Part shown: positions 25,462-37,639 of the stretch, piece after piece
Position numbering within the stretch: the first letter of the stretch is position 1
How the letters are laid out: every line of letters starts with the position of its first letter
From: Allacma fusca
Taxonomy: Eukaryota; Arthropoda; Collembola; Symphypleona; Sminthuridae
Direction of reading: 5' to 3'
Assembly: GCA_947179485.1 (NCBI GenBank)
Contig: OX359245.1
Span: 78,665,067 to 78,729,066, forward strand
DNA: 64,000 nt
Notes under the pieces: generated by a model
What the model was told of the DNA's origin: nothing
Seen by the model: only the letters and a program-made list of their open reading frames with translations
The model's database searches: none
Program-made: the position numbers and the translations under genes

Positions 25462-28400
25462 TCCGTTCACTTTAGTTCTTATTTGTATAGAGATAACCTC
25501 AATTAATTTGTATATCCATCATGATGATGAATTGAAACCTCCCAAATGAGTGCAAGTGAACTTATCACCTTCTTATATTACCTTAACTAAATACACATGT
25601 ATGTAAGAAGATTTATGAAGTATGTATCTTCGGTTTCAGCCACATAGGCTTGAAAGGTTTAGCTTTTTCCGCTTGCAGACTATTTACTTTTGAAAACAGC
25701 ATTTGTTTTTCTGTTTATGGGCGATGGGAAGGAATGTGCGTTCAATTGAAACATCCTGCCTGAACTTTAACTTAATTTCATTTGAACTATCACGCTCGCT
25801 ATAAATCGGTGCTGCTGAAATGCACCTCCCGAAAGTCAGACTGCTTTAGTATAGTTATCAAAACTCCTGTCTCAAATTTAAATTGCAGGTGCGAACTGAG
25901 CCTTCATTTCTTTGACCAGTTAACGTTATATATCTGAAAAAACACTGAAACGAACGAATATCGACGTATTTGTGTAATTATAATGTAATTGAATTTTTCA
26001 AAATGAACGCAGGTTTAGTTCAGGAGCGGGGTGCTGCTACTCTGTATTGCTGAGTATAATTTAATGTGATCAGTAATCATCTATCGAATTTCCACTTCAA
26101 GATTACAGGCAGCAAAATTTCTGTGAAGTTGGGCGCTGTATAATTTCGCATATTAGTTCGACATCCAGGGTAGTGTCTGGAAAAATTTGGGTTGACCCTG
26201 ACTAGCACCTATTTTGTTGACGGAGGAATTTTACAAGCAAAGAACGTATGAACATTTTTAATATGCGTGATCATACTTGTGCAAGTTGATTCAAATAGAG
26301 TTTGTGAAAGCCTTGGATATTGTGTATCTTTATGTTTTGCGATTTCAACCATTAATCTCAAATAACTATGTATACAGATAGTGCTCAAAAGATTAGATCT
26401 GATTTGCAGGTGATTGATAACCTAATTGTAAGTATAGTCAAACTAGTCCTTATATTTTGCCCTAGTCAAAGCACGGGATAACAAATAATTTGCGAACGGA
26501 ATTATGTGAAAGGGTAAAATATTTACGACCTCATACTTTGAAAGGATAAAAGCATTAACCAGTCACTATTAAGAGTAAAATAATTTTAGCGTCAAAATTT
26601 TGTGGATCCATTGGATCACTTTAGTGGCATGGTCACGTTTCGACCAATTATTTGTCTGTCAGGGTGTGGATTTGCTAGATGGTGTAAACGTGTACATCAG
26701 TCTAGTTCCGGTTATGTGACACGAAAAGAAAGCTGTCAGTAGTGCAAGATCTCTCTTTACCCATGATATGCCCATCCCATGTAACAATTTGTCTAGTCGG
26801 AAAGATTTTCTGCTATGTTGAAGCTTAACGATTTGTTTTAAGTTCCTGTATACAGCAAAATCTAATATTTAGAAACTAGTGTTTAAATTATGTAAGACGA
26901 TCATACCGTCATTTGTTATATATTTAGTCACTAATTGTAAGAATATTTAAAAATGATCGTTACTCATAATTATATCATCTCTAAGAAACTACGTAGGTAC
27001 ACTGTGCACATGAGTACTTATACATATGTCGGTTGTTACTGTTAAAACATGTATTGCTGTTACAAAACGTGAACTGTTAAAACATTGAATGTAAAACGTG
27101 TCTACATGATTTTGTTTCCAGAGTATTTTGGTGGGAATTTAACTTAATATTGTTACATATATTTTCTGCGATAAGCGTCACCAAAGAAATATATGTATCT
27201 TACTAGAACAAATATTTCATTTACTTGTCTCCCCAAACCCTGGTGTACATAATAAAGCATTCGAAGCATTTATTACAGGTTTGGGGAGTAACTCAAATGT
27301 TCAGTGAGAAGAAGAACTTGTCAAGTATTATTAGTTAATGATAAGTTACTGGATTGTGTTTTTTGTTCTAATTTCTAACTGATGTTTATTTATTAATTAA
27401 GAGTCCCAACTGAAGCGAAAGAGGATGAAACTAACCAATACCTCAGCTATGGCTGATTATTTCAATGGTGTACTCCAGCAGCAGCAAGCACAACAACCTG
27501 TTTGTTCCAATTATTCCGTAAACGTAAATCAAACGTCGCCAGAATATAAAAGTAATTTTCATTTGTTTCTTTTCAACGAAAAAATGCTGCTTTTACGGTG
27601 CTGGGGTAATATTTCTCGCTATGCCTATCTTTTTTTCGGTTAGTCCTAAAACTTGGGTTTACTTACTATGTATTTGAAGGTACTTTCAGGTCATTGCTTT
27701 AGCATATTTATCTGTTTTCTGCTGATGGCAGGAATTTCTTGTGGAAGTCGTCTCCCTCTCTGTTAATGTAGTTCTTTCTATAGCTCTTGCATTGTCTTCT
27801 CATTTGTATTTTATAATCTGTAGTTTGAAAATGGTTGATTAAACTGATGGTTTCCTATCATGGATGATCCGGGTAACTTGCAGTTGCTTCAATTGAAAAC
27901 TACTTCTTTCGGGCAAGTTTGGTTCATTCCATCAACTTTCGATAAGCTCAGTCTATATTTCGGCGTAAGCAAACGTAATTCTTCTGTGTTTTATGCTTCT
28001 TGGGACATGGCCATTAAGTATGTACGTTGACAATAAATGTTCATTTGGCGTTACGGGAATACTGAAGTCATTTGTTGTCATTTGTGCGGAAATGGACGGT
28101 TTCCGTGGCTCCTTCTGGGTTCCATTAAAACATTAGACTTTGTGTTCCTTCGTGTTCAAAACATCTTTAGGAGTGAAGCAAATGTCTCTATTGTCGTTTC
28201 AATTTCAATGCTTTTTTGCTTGCTATTGGTTCCAATAATTACTTGTCGCTGCTTTTTGGTTTACATGCTTTAAATAAATTTATTAGTAAAGGGCTTCTTA
28301 ATTTATTAGATTACAGATTTCTTACAACCAATTTTTATAATTTTATTAATGTGCATGTATTTTCTAAACATTTTAATTTTTTTGTTGTTTTTTTTTTTGC

Positions 28401-28690
28401 ATGTTTACTTATGGATATTAGACATACCCCAAATGCACGCTCAACCAGTTCCAGGTCCGAGTTTAATAAAAGAAGAGTGGAACTGGATTCCACCCAGTGG
28501 TACTTCCGGTGGAACGGTGGTCCAAGCAGCAGCAGTTGGATCGTACAATCAAGACATGACGTGTAATATGGACAATATTAGTTTACCTAATCTCAGTGAT
28601 GTTAATCTAAGTCTTCTAGATAATCATCTCAGTGAAAATATTAGTGGTCTAAATTTACTTGACGATGTACAACAGGTAAACATGTATTAG
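19307..28690 (+). CDS. dl: Dorsal/Rel-class NF-kappaB factor, NLS-containing isoform, 9 exons, 429 aa
   Basis: Exons: 19307-19456, 23057-23186, 23294-23407, 23500-23643, 23730-23828, 23970-24106, 24472-24568, 27402-27551 and 28422-28690, all in phase. The DNA-recognition loop [13 protein letters not shown] is at residues 21-33, followed by [14 protein letters not shown] and [11 protein letters not shown] of the N-terminal Rel homology domain. The IPT dimerisation domain spans exons 5-7. The nuclear localisation signal KRKRMK is at residues 295-300, directly after it. A Q-rich, then leucine-spaced acidic tail ends at TAG 28688. Rel proteins bind kappaB sites and are held in the cytoplasm by IkappaB/Cactus. 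The usual PKA motif RRPS is RCPS here (residues 270-273). An upstream non-coding or coding exon cannot be excluded. The last donor-like CAACAG/GTAAAC near 28674 could instead splice onward. Confidence 0.9.
19457..23056 (+). other. First intron of dorsal (3.6 kb)
   Basis: The intron runs from GTAAGT to TTTTAACAG. It contains a poly-A tract at 19487-19500 and G/T-rich sequence around 20100-20500, but no coding exon or element with clear ends was recognised. The frames in it are uninformative. A large first intron is a usual place for enhancers, but no clustered kappaB sites were seen. Confidence 0.6.
25462..27401 (+). other. 3' untranslated region of the read-through isoform and intron of the other
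   Basis: The stretch follows the stop of the long-tailed isoform and is intronic for the NLS-containing isoform. The first clear AATAAA on this strand is near 27249, which would give a 1.8-kb untranslated region. No other coding exon was recognised. Confidence 0.5.
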
Positions 28691-30470
28691 TATCTATTTA
28701 TCCTCTCAAAAGTTGACCTTGACTGGAAGTGTAATCAGTGGACAGGTCGTGTCTTCAGATATCAATACTTTCTGAAGTAATTTTTTGTACTTGGCTATTT
28801 TTTTAAATGAAGGATCGCTGTCCCTATATGTAGTACATTTAAAGAATCTCGCTATAAGGGATATGTATATGGGACCGGAAATTTTTGTCCCCTATAAAGA
28901 CTATCACTTGTAGGCAAACTCGTACATACTTGACGTGAGTTGATTGCGGGACCGAGTAAAATTGTATCTTATAGCGAGAATTCCCTGAAGAACTAATCTC
29001 TGGTAAGGAGACTTTGCTGTATCTTCGTTTACATGTTTCAAATTTTTCTTTATTCAAAGTTTTTTCGGAGCTGAATTTTTTTTTTGTGAAATAAAGTATT
29101 ATTAACTCGGAAATAAGAATCAGCTAAATATTTTCAGACCAGAAAATCCTTCGGGTGCTAGACATGCATTTAAAGAAAATCGTTGATGTTCAATATTTTG
29201 ATACTATCGGTGCTCGGTTTTCGTACTCAGAAATTTTAGGCTATTGACTCTAGCAGTTAATAGTTGTAATTTGTTTTCTATATGACTCTCATTAATTTAG
29301 CGCAATTATTATACACAATTTTTAATCGCTTCCATCCAAAAGTACGTATTACGTTAAACAATAGAAAATGGAAATATTTACAATGACAGTGACAATCCAA
29401 CTAGGAAATTCCTTTATAATCACAAATTTGTATAGCAGCATAATATTAGTATGGTAAATTACAGCAAAGCTGTCTGGACAAAGCTTTTATATTGAGGTCT
29501 GTTATATGATTTATATTTCCTCAAGGAAGGGGCTTTTGCGACTATAAAAATCAAGGCTCAATAAGATATTCAGTAACAATTAGTGGTTTTCTTTTTAGAG
29601 TAATTAATCATACATTTACACACAAAAGTGGAATGAGTGATCAAGTACCTGTTACTTATAAGATTGATTGGAGGGGAAATTGTGTTTGTTGTACGTTTCC
29701 TTTTTGCATGCGCTCGTATGTTTCAACATTTTCTAGTAGTAATGTTTATTTTTTGAGTAATGCAAATTGTACTACAATTATTTGTATTTACGCTGTTGTT
29801 CCTATTGTGTGGGTACTGGGGAATAACCTTTGATTTATCACGAAAGTACAAATATGAAATACCCCGATTTTCACCGTCCTAGAGATTTGTCTTGTGTCTT
29901 GTATTTTTTTTTGCACAGCATAAGTACTTACAAATGCGAGTTGTGATTATGTTTTTATTAATTGTTAGATAGTTGTAATAAAAGCTGGGATGTTATGTTA
30001 CTACGACGTAATTTATATTTTGAGTTTTTGCACTACGTATATTTACTTTAATCGTCACAGAATGAGCACAATCTTTTGACAACATAGAATTCGAAAAAAA
30101 AAACAAATTTAACCTTGTGTCACCAGGCCTTAGAAAAATGTTCCCTGAAACGGTGTTATATTCTGTACGAAAAATTTACGCGTAAAGAAACTTTTTCCAA
30201 TGGATAATCATCATTTATGAACATTTATGATTTCGGTGTGGATTGCGATAGTGTAAATTGGAAACATGATGAACAAAATCCCATTTTATGCTATGAACAT
30301 AATGGTCAATAACCTTTGCGTGTATACGGGTTCTCCGAGATCGAATCATGCTACTTTATTGTGAAAGGAAGGTTTTATACAGTATCTTATTTGCGGGTCT
30401 ACAGGTATTTTAAGCAATCGGTTCATAAACACAAGTTATGAGTGCTTTCCTTAACTGAGTCAGATATAGG
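28691..30470 (+). other. 3' region of dorsal, no further exon recognised
   Basis: AATAAA occurs near 29090 and a second AATAAA near 29976; either could end the NLS-containing transcript. Short frames such as 29633-29833 show no Rel-like or other domain. Confidence 0.5.
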
Positions 30471-30475
30471 ATGAT

Positions 30476-30613
30476 TTAACCCAGCAGGAGACACTTCTTC
30501 GTCCCCACGGAATCCCTACTTAACTCAAACCGACAGAATAGGGTATGGTTTCGGAATTTTTGAGCAAATATAAACGGAGGAAGCCTACCCGAACCTGCGT
30601 TGCTGGGCTAAAT
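30476..30613. mobile_element. Small inverted-repeat element with TTTAACCCAGCA ends (about 138 bp)
   Basis: The left end is TTTAACCCAGCAGGAG and the right end is the complement of TTTAGCCCAGCAACGCAGG. The ends match over about 12 bases with one mismatch. There is no clear target duplication and no coding sequence, so it is a candidate MITE. Confidence 0.5.
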
Positions 30614-30738
30614 TTTTTGTTTAATTGATTCGGCGGCCCAATCATCGAAATGATTTCATTTGAATCAGTTTACTTGAAGAAATTATGGACAGAAATTATT
30701 CAACAAAATTCTCTTGTATATCGACAGTAATAATTATT

Positions 30739-31183
30739 GTTAAATTTTAAAAATAAATATTGCCCTGCCGACGACGGGAGACGTAGCCATCTGGGGTCAA
30801 TAAAGCAATCTCAGATTCTGTGAATAGACCAAAAAGGGTCTATTCAATAGGGGATTTATGATCTCCTTTCCCTACAGTTTTGTCTAAGGATCTCTGGGAT
30901 TGGGCCTCTGAAGTGTAATTTCTTGGAATTGCTCCATCTGTCCACACCTTGCGAACCTCTTCACTTTTGGCCCAGTGGACATCACCTTTTTACCCACTGA
31001 TATTTTTCATGGCAGCCACTGGATAATGTTCGTCCATTTCAAAGGAATTCCAGAACGAATTATTCCTATAAAAGGAAGCTCCGTCCCTTAGACAGCAGTA
31101 AGACGATAAATATAAAATCGTTGTAAGTAAATGTAATTGAGTCATAAAAGTAAGAATAACTTTTCAATAAATTCTTACAACAC
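30739..31183 (+). mobile_element. Possible solo LTR of a retrotransposon (about 445 bp)
   Basis: The stretch begins TGTTAAA and ends TTACAACA, giving TG/CA termini with a short inverted repeat. It contains CTATAAAAG at about 31067 as a TATA-like box and AATAAA about 15 bases before the end, in the order expected of an LTR. Flanking tetramers TTAT and CTAT differ at one base. No internal retroelement genes lie nearby, so a solo LTR is the best reading. A second copy would be needed to prove it. Confidence 0.4.
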
Positions 31184-32380
31184 TATCCTTTTATATTATA
31201 AATTAACCTTGAACTGATTGCCAGCTCAAACAATAATTAATTCATGTCCCTTGTTTTCATTGTTCTATTTCGAGGAATTAGCTATAAAAATAATCATTGT
31301 GTACAAAAGTGTGTTATGGAACTTCGTTACAATTTACTTCAACTTCTCAGTCTTGTAATCTGTAGGAAAAAAGTTTTGTTGGGATGTGACTCAGTCTCGG
31401 ATTTTTTGTATTAACGATACTATACAAATAATCATTGTCACATAAAACCCTGACTTGACTCATGTTTGCTAATGAGGGTAGATATGAGCAATTTTCCCAC
31501 ACCTCGTGTCATCCCAGAAGTCATGAATTCTAAGTATAAACACCAATTATGTGCACCTCACTTGCGCTTTCGTAACAAGATTCTGTTATGCCATATAAAT
31601 ATCAGTAAATCCAAAACCAAAGAAAATCCACAGGCTTTGAGTGAAAAACTGTATAAATAATGTCGCACTAACCATTGCTTAAACAGGTCCCTTCATATAC
31701 CGTACTCACAAATATGTATGCCCTTAAAGTATATTGTAACTCTTCCAAGCCCGGATTTAATATTTCTGGAGTATTAATATGAGTTACAAAAATGCAGAGA
31801 CCTGTCGAATTTCTATTGAAGACTTGAAGTTTACGCAGGAATTATTATTCCGTAAATTTTCTGAGATTTGAAAGGGACAACGAAACAAAAGCTGTTAGGA
31901 TAAATAAACTGCCCAGGTCGGCTGACTTTAAATACGGTATGCATCACTTGTTAATTTAACGCCTTATACTAGTTTTTACCGACGCGAATGTAACTACTAA
32001 CTACCCATGTGTCATACAGCATACATTTCCATTCGCTTTGTCTTAAACCCATTCATAAGACAAATGTGTCTCTGTCTATTCACATTGATCATTCAGAGCT
32101 TCTTGAAGTGTTGCAGTTACAGGAAAAAAATACTACATCTTTAAAATACCTGTAGACATAACTTGAGCAGGATCTTCCTGTAGCGCAATTGATAATTATT
32201 ACATAAACCCACTGTAGTCTTTAACCCATTGGTGGGATTTGGGAAAAATTCTTGTGAAGTTTGAAATTGATTGTGTTTTATGTGAAACGATCTCCAAGAA
32301 TTAATCCAGGACTTTGATTGGCTGAATTGTGGAAAACGTTGTAGTTAAAAATAATTACAGTGAGGAAGCTACAGAATATC

Positions 32381-33665
32381 ATGGAGAGCCTTCTTGTGGA
32401 CGATCTGGAAAGTGCTCGGGGGCAGGGCAGCCGATTTATTCTGAAGCCGACGGGATTAAATCCCGGAATTGTATTTTCTGGAAGCTCTTTAGAATTTATT
32501 GTCAAAATTATTGCCGTATTTAACTTTGTAAGTTTTAGGAAATCTTTCTCCGTAATTATGTTCAAAATGCATAGTCCTTCATAACGATAATAGCTCATTA
32601 TATAATTACTTACATCCTTTTTTGTTTCCAGGTACTGGTACTACTACTGCTACTTGGGAACGTAATGTTTCTCTTGCTCCTGGTCAGCTACCCTTTACAT
32701 GAGTTTAACGTTATCCAAGTTACAATCCTGAAAGAAGATCCGGAACACAATGTGTTTCACTTGGCGAATTTATCCAGTATGAAATATTTTAAATTCCATG
32801 CGCTGAACTGTACTCTAATCATTAGAGATAATTACACTTATTTGAACATTTCCCATATGATTTATAATGGTGTAGCATCATTCTAACTTTTGCGATACTA
32901 TTTTTTCACAAGATAAAGGTTTTGCAAAATTTTATTGGAATTTTATAATGAGAGGACGCTTGAGGCATTTTTATGTCAAAAGTCAGTTTCCCAATGAAAG
33001 TGTCCTAAAATCAACTTTGGAAATTGAATGCCGTTTATTGTTTTTATGCGAACTTTTTTAAATGTTCTGATAAATGTTGTTATACAATAATTTAATAGCG
33101 CAAAAGGAAATTGTATCAAGGAATGAAATAATGTGTTTTTGCCAACTATGAATGACTGTACTACATTTTGATGAAATTTTACAGAAAAACAGCTTGTTTG
33201 GATGCTTACGCTGATCTCACTGTACTTTCTGATGGAGCTCATGACCGCGAAGGTACTTTACTTTGGCGCACACAAGGTAAAAAAAAAGGGTTGAATGAAA
33301 TTTAAATTTAGGGGATTTAGCCTCAAAATTGTAATAGCCAAGCTTACGCATGTTGCCCTGACAGAGGATGATTCAATGATGAGTGGATTCGGTAATTAGA
33401 AATATTACTTTTTGATTTTCAGAGAAGCCGCTCCAAATGTCAGCTTTGGATGGACATTCATATTTTAGTGTGGACAATTTTGTTTCTTAGCCTAATTTAC
33501 AATATGTTTGACATGGAAGATAACACAGCCGCCATATTGGTGTATAGTTTATGGCCTACGATTTTTCTCCTTGGTATCAGCATTTACCTGGTTAATTCGT
33601 TCATCAAGGATATTAAATACAATCAGGATTTCTCGTACACCACGCTTCAGGTTCGGAGGTTGTAG
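32381..33665 (+). CDS. Unrecognised four-helix membrane glycoprotein, 4 exons, 239 aa
   Basis: Exons: 32381-32527, 32632-32869, 33185-33276 and 33423-33665, all in phase. The start ATG gives MESLLVDDLES. Helix 1 is at about residues 43-68 (a long leucine-rich stretch across the exon 1/2 junction). A loop of about 60 residues follows with four N-glycosylation sequons (N95, N108, N116, N121). Helix 2 is at about 131-150, helix 3 at 171-187 and helix 4 at 195-215; the C-terminus is short. The topology is like small tetraspan proteins (claudin- or pasiflora-like), but I recognise no diagnostic motif and do not assign a family. An alternative last intron (33651-33716) would end the protein LRRFDILLYIWT. 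AATAAA lies at 33882. It converges on the CABLES gene. Confidence 0.7.
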
Positions 33666-34687
33666 AAAGTAAAGTGGGCTAAATTTCCTGAAACAATAGC
33701 ATTTCATTCATTTCAGCTACGCAGGTTTGATATATTATTATATATTTGGACGTGATTGTCAACATTTTATAACGTTGCATTTGTCAACATTTTCTTCCTA
33801 GAATGATGTCAATTGATTACTTTGGTTCAAATTTTATCGTTGATGAATCATTTTATAACTATAATGTAAACTCCCAGCAAAAATAAACATGAAACGCTGG
33901 ATTTATCTCAAAAAGAGTTAATCTATTTTGTACTAGAATCACGGAATTGTGCAAACATGCTTAAATCCTCAAAACGTCGCAGAGTACTGCTTTCTGTGGC
34001 ATTGACAATCGGACTGGAAAACATTTCATTCATTGTTGAGTTGTACCAGAGGAATACATGCTGGAGATGTAATTTCAAGAGTTTCACAAACTGGGTACAT
34101 TCAAAGCATCTATATAACAACAGATGTTTCAAAACATCCAAATGAATGAGTAAATGTGTGAATTTGCCCATAAGTAATAACGTATTGGGTACAGCTAGTA
34201 TGTAAATCACAATCGACATATTTAATTGAACACGAAAGTAGTTTATCTTCTCGGAATATTTTCAGTATATCACTATATGTTCATACAAATACGTACATAT
34301 TACGAAACTCTTTCACTTGACATAAGCACAATATAACTTATATTGTATGGGTCATTGACTGTTGTACTAATTACTAGTTAAATTTACTAGAAGTAGAATC
34401 TCTGTATGAACACTCTTTCTTTCATAATTCCTGGAACAAAATTTCAATGACCAAGTTTATGGAAAAATAAGGATGTTTTAATATTTAGCTACATCACATT
34501 TTTGGCGTGGTTGCACACTCATTCGCATAAAAATAGTACGATTCTTGTTGGTGTTGCAAGTGGTAAGAACTAAAGATAACACAAGAGATTTTGCAGAAGG
34601 TATTATCATGAAAGTAGAGTAAGGGTCTAGCATTTAGCGCATGGTAAAATTATCGATAAAATAGAACTATACACGAATAAAATATCT

Positions 34688-34828
34688 CTAACACTCATAT
34701 AATAAGCGCTGGTAATGTGGAAAAACTTCCCAAGTGGGTACATGTAGAGCAAATTCCAATGCTACTAGCACTGCAAATTCGAACGACAGCAAATCTCTAC
34801 GGCTCACACGGAAATTGCATTCGATTTT
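34688..34828 (-). pseudogene. Extra copy 1 of the CABLES terminal exon
   Basis: A 141-nt exon copy with its 3' splice site (TTCCAG) and stop, coding for [16 protein letters not shown] to HYQRLLYEC. It looks identical in sequence to the exon at 39040-39180. Before the tandem expansion this was probably the original last exon, because it lies next to the intact membrane-protein gene. It now lies about 4.4 kb beyond the nearer copy and could serve only as an alternative terminal exon. Confidence 0.85.
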
Positions 34829-36107
34829 CTGGAATTTCAAATATATAAAATTATTAGATGTTGACATTTCTTTAACTAAAGCCCATGAGACAATGTTCAA
34901 TGTAAAATTAAAATAACTCAGTTGCTATATTTAAATAAATCTTCACTTGATACCTGTAAATACTGGCATTAGGATGTGCATTTAGTAAATTTTGTAATAC
35001 AGTAATCAGAAATGAACGGTAGTATCTACTCAAATACAGTTTAAAACTGCGGTCCAGCTTGCATGTGAAGCACCACACACGAGCTTGACTCAAAATTATT
35101 TTTGAACTTGAATCTCAGGTACACAACGTATGATTGTCATTATCAACAGTTGCAAGTCATTTTTAACCTCTGGTGCGAGTTCAATCGTTTATCTGGTTAG
35201 ATACCATTTATGTAAAGTATCTCGATATTCTCTCTCCGGGGCAAAAATATTTTGTCCCACGGTCTTATTTTTTTTACAACAATCTCAATGTTTGTCATTA
35301 CAAAAGCACATTTTTACAAAATGCACGTTTTACAGGCTTTAGGAGCATTCTTGTGGAGATAGTGCACAGTATTTGAATTGAATTCAACAATTCACGTCAA
35401 TTTACGATTCTGCCTCACAATTTCAAACAAAAGATCTGTGCACATTTAAGTTATATTTACAATTAACTCTTCCAAGCCCGGATTTAATATTTCTGGAGTA
35501 TTAATATGAGTTACAAAAATGCAGAGACCTGTCGAATTTCTATTGAAGACTTGAAGTTTACGCAGGAATTATTATTCCGTAAATTTTCTGAGATTTGAAA
35601 GGGACAACGAAACAAAAGCTGTTAGGATAAATAAACTGCCCAGGTCGGCTGACTTTAAATACGGTATGCATCACTTGTTAATTTAACGCCTTATACTAGT
35701 TTTTACCGACGCGAATGTAACTACTAACTACCCATGTGTCATACAGCATACATTTCCATTCGCTTTGTCTTAAACCCATTCATAAGACAAATGTGTCTCT
35801 GTCTATTCACATTGATCATTCAGAGCTTCTTGAAGTGTTGCAGTTACAGGAAAAAAATACTACATCTTTAAAATACCTGTAGACATAACTTGAGCAGGAT
35901 CTTCCTGTAGCGCAATTGATAATTATTACATAAACCCACTGTAGTCTTTAACCCATTGGTGGGATTTGGGAAAAATTCTTGTGAAGTTTGAAATTGATTG
36001 TGTTTTATGTGAAACGATCTCCAAGAATTAATCCAGGACTTTGATTGGCTGAATTGTGGAAAACGTTGTAGTTAAAAATAATTACAGTGAGGAAGCTACA
36101 GAATATC

Positions 36108-36646
36108 ATGGAGAGCCTTCTTGTGGACGATCTGGAAAGTGCTCGGGGGCAGGGCAGCCGATTTATTCTGAAGCCGACGGGATTAAATCCCGGAATTGTA
36201 TTTTCTGGAAGCTCTTTAGAATTTATTGTCAAAATTATTGCCGTATTTAACTTTGTAAGTTTTAGGAAATCTTTCTCCGTAATTATGTTCAAAATGCATA
36301 GTCCTTCATAACGATAATAGCTCATTATATAATTACTTACATCCTTTTTTGTTTCCAGGTACTGGTACTACTACTGCTACTTGGGAACGTAATGTTTCTC
36401 TTGCTCCTGGTCAGCTACCCTTTACATGAGTTTAACGTTATCCAAGTTACAATCCTGAAAGAAGATCCGGAACACAATGTGTTTCACTTGGCGAATTTAT
36501 CCAGTATGAAATATTTTAAATTCCATGCGCTGAACTGTACTCTAATCATTAGAGATAATTTAGAAGAAGTAGAATCTCTGTATGAACACTCTTTCTTTCA
36601 TAATTCCTGGAACAAAATTTCAATGACCAAGTTTATGGAAAAATAA
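36108..36646 (+). pseudogene. Truncated copy of the four-helix membrane protein gene (144-aa chimeric frame)
   Basis: Exon 1 (36108-36254) and the exon 2 acceptor (exon from 36359) are intact. The frame then crosses the deletion junction after RDN and continues into former 3' flanking DNA, adding LEEVESLYEHSFFHNSWNK and more before a stop at 36646. The product would keep helix 1 and half of the glycosylated loop and lose helices 2-4. It is either a dead copy or a new single-pass/secreted protein; exact identity with copy 3 says nothing about selection because the introns are identical too. Confidence 0.75.
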
Positions 36647-36863
36647 GGATGTTTTAATATTTAGCTACATCACATTTTTGGCGTGGTTGCACACTCATTC
36701 GCATAAAAATAGTACGATTCTTGTTGGTGTTGCAAGTGGTAAGAACTAAAGATAACACAAGAGATTTTGCAGAAGGTATTATCATGAAAGTAGAGTAAGG
36801 GTCTAGCATTTAGCGCATGGTAAAATTATCGATAAAATAGAACTATACACGAATAAAATATCT

Positions 36864-37004
36864 CTAACACTCATATAATAAGCGCTGGTAATGTGGAAAA
36901 ACTTCCCAAGTGGGTACATGTAGAGCAAATTCCAATGCTACTAGCACTGCAAATTCGAACGACAGCAAATCTCTACGGCTCACACGGAAATTGCATTCGA
37001 TTTT
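36864..37004 (-). pseudogene. Extra copy 2 of the CABLES terminal exon
   Basis: The same 141-nt exon as at 39040-39180, with intact acceptor and stop, within repeat copy 2. A CABLES transcript could reach it only by skipping the nearer copy. The encoded peptide is identical, so any switch would alter only the 3' untranslated region. Confidence 0.85.
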
Positions 37005-37639
37005 CTGGAATTTCAAATATATAAAATTATTAGATGTTGACATTTCTTTAACTAAAGCCCATGAGACAATGTTCAATGTAAAATTAAAATAACTCAGTTG
37101 CTATATTTAAATAAATCTTCACTTGATACCTGTAAATACTGGCATTAGGATGTGCATTTAGTAAATTTTGTAATACAGTAATCAGAAATGAACGGTAGTA
37201 TCTACTCAAATACAGTTTAAAACTGCGGTCCAGCTTGCATGTGAAGCACCACACACGAGCTTGACTCAAAATTATTTTTGAACTTGAATCTCAGGTACAC
37301 AACGTATGATTGTCATTATCAACAGTTGCAAGTCATTTTTAACCTCTGGTGCGAGTTCAATCGTTTATCTGGTTAGATACCATTTATGTAAAGTATCTCG
37401 ATATTCTCTCTCCGGGGCAAAAATATTTTGTCCCACGGTCTTATTTTTTTTACAACAATCTCAATGTTTGTCATTACAAAAGCACATTTTTACAAAATGC
37501 ACGTTTTACAGGCTTTAGGAGCATTCTTGTGGAGATAGTGCACAGTATTTGAATTGAATTCAACAATTCACGTCAATTTACGATTCTGCCTCACAATTTC
37601 AAACAAAAGATCTGTGCACATTTAAGTTATATTTACAAT

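Larger units (their letters stand above)
31737..35463. repeat. Segmental repeat copy 1 (3,727 bp, full-length form)
   Basis: This copy has three parts: A (31737-32833), U (32834-34388, 1,555 bp) and B (34389-35463). A and B recur fused, without U, in copies 2 and 3. U holds exons 3-4 of the membrane-protein gene and its poly(A) signal, so this is the intact, ancestral-looking arrangement. A carries exons 1-2 of the plus-strand gene; B carries the CABLES last exon on the minus strand. Confidence 0.95.
35464..37639. repeat. Segmental repeat copy 2 (2,176 bp, deleted form)
   Basis: Part A (35464-36560) is joined to part B (36565-37639) by four filler bases, TAGA, in place of the 1,555-bp U segment. 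The flanks of the deletion read GATAATT and AGAAGTAGAATC. I saw no base difference from copy 1 within A or B, or from copy 3 throughout, introns included. Confidence 0.95.

Noticed and set aside
25113..25470. Minus-strand frames rich in glycine and leucine over the dorsal tail
   Set aside because: They are antisense shadows of the proline- and serine-rich coding sequence of the read-through isoform.
32278..32598. Minus-strand 106-residue frame repeated three times
   Set aside because: It lies antisense to exon 1 of the membrane-protein gene; the plus frame has the start, splice sites and helix that continue into later exons.
32834..34388. U segment as a transposon inserted into repeat copy 1
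   Set aside because: It contains properly phased exons 3-4 and the poly(A) signal of the membrane-protein gene and has no terminal repeats or target duplication, so loss from copies 2 and 3 explains it better.
34734..34916. Plus-strand 60-residue frame repeated three times (also 36910 and 39086)
   Set aside because: It is the antisense shadow of the CABLES terminal exon on the minus strand.
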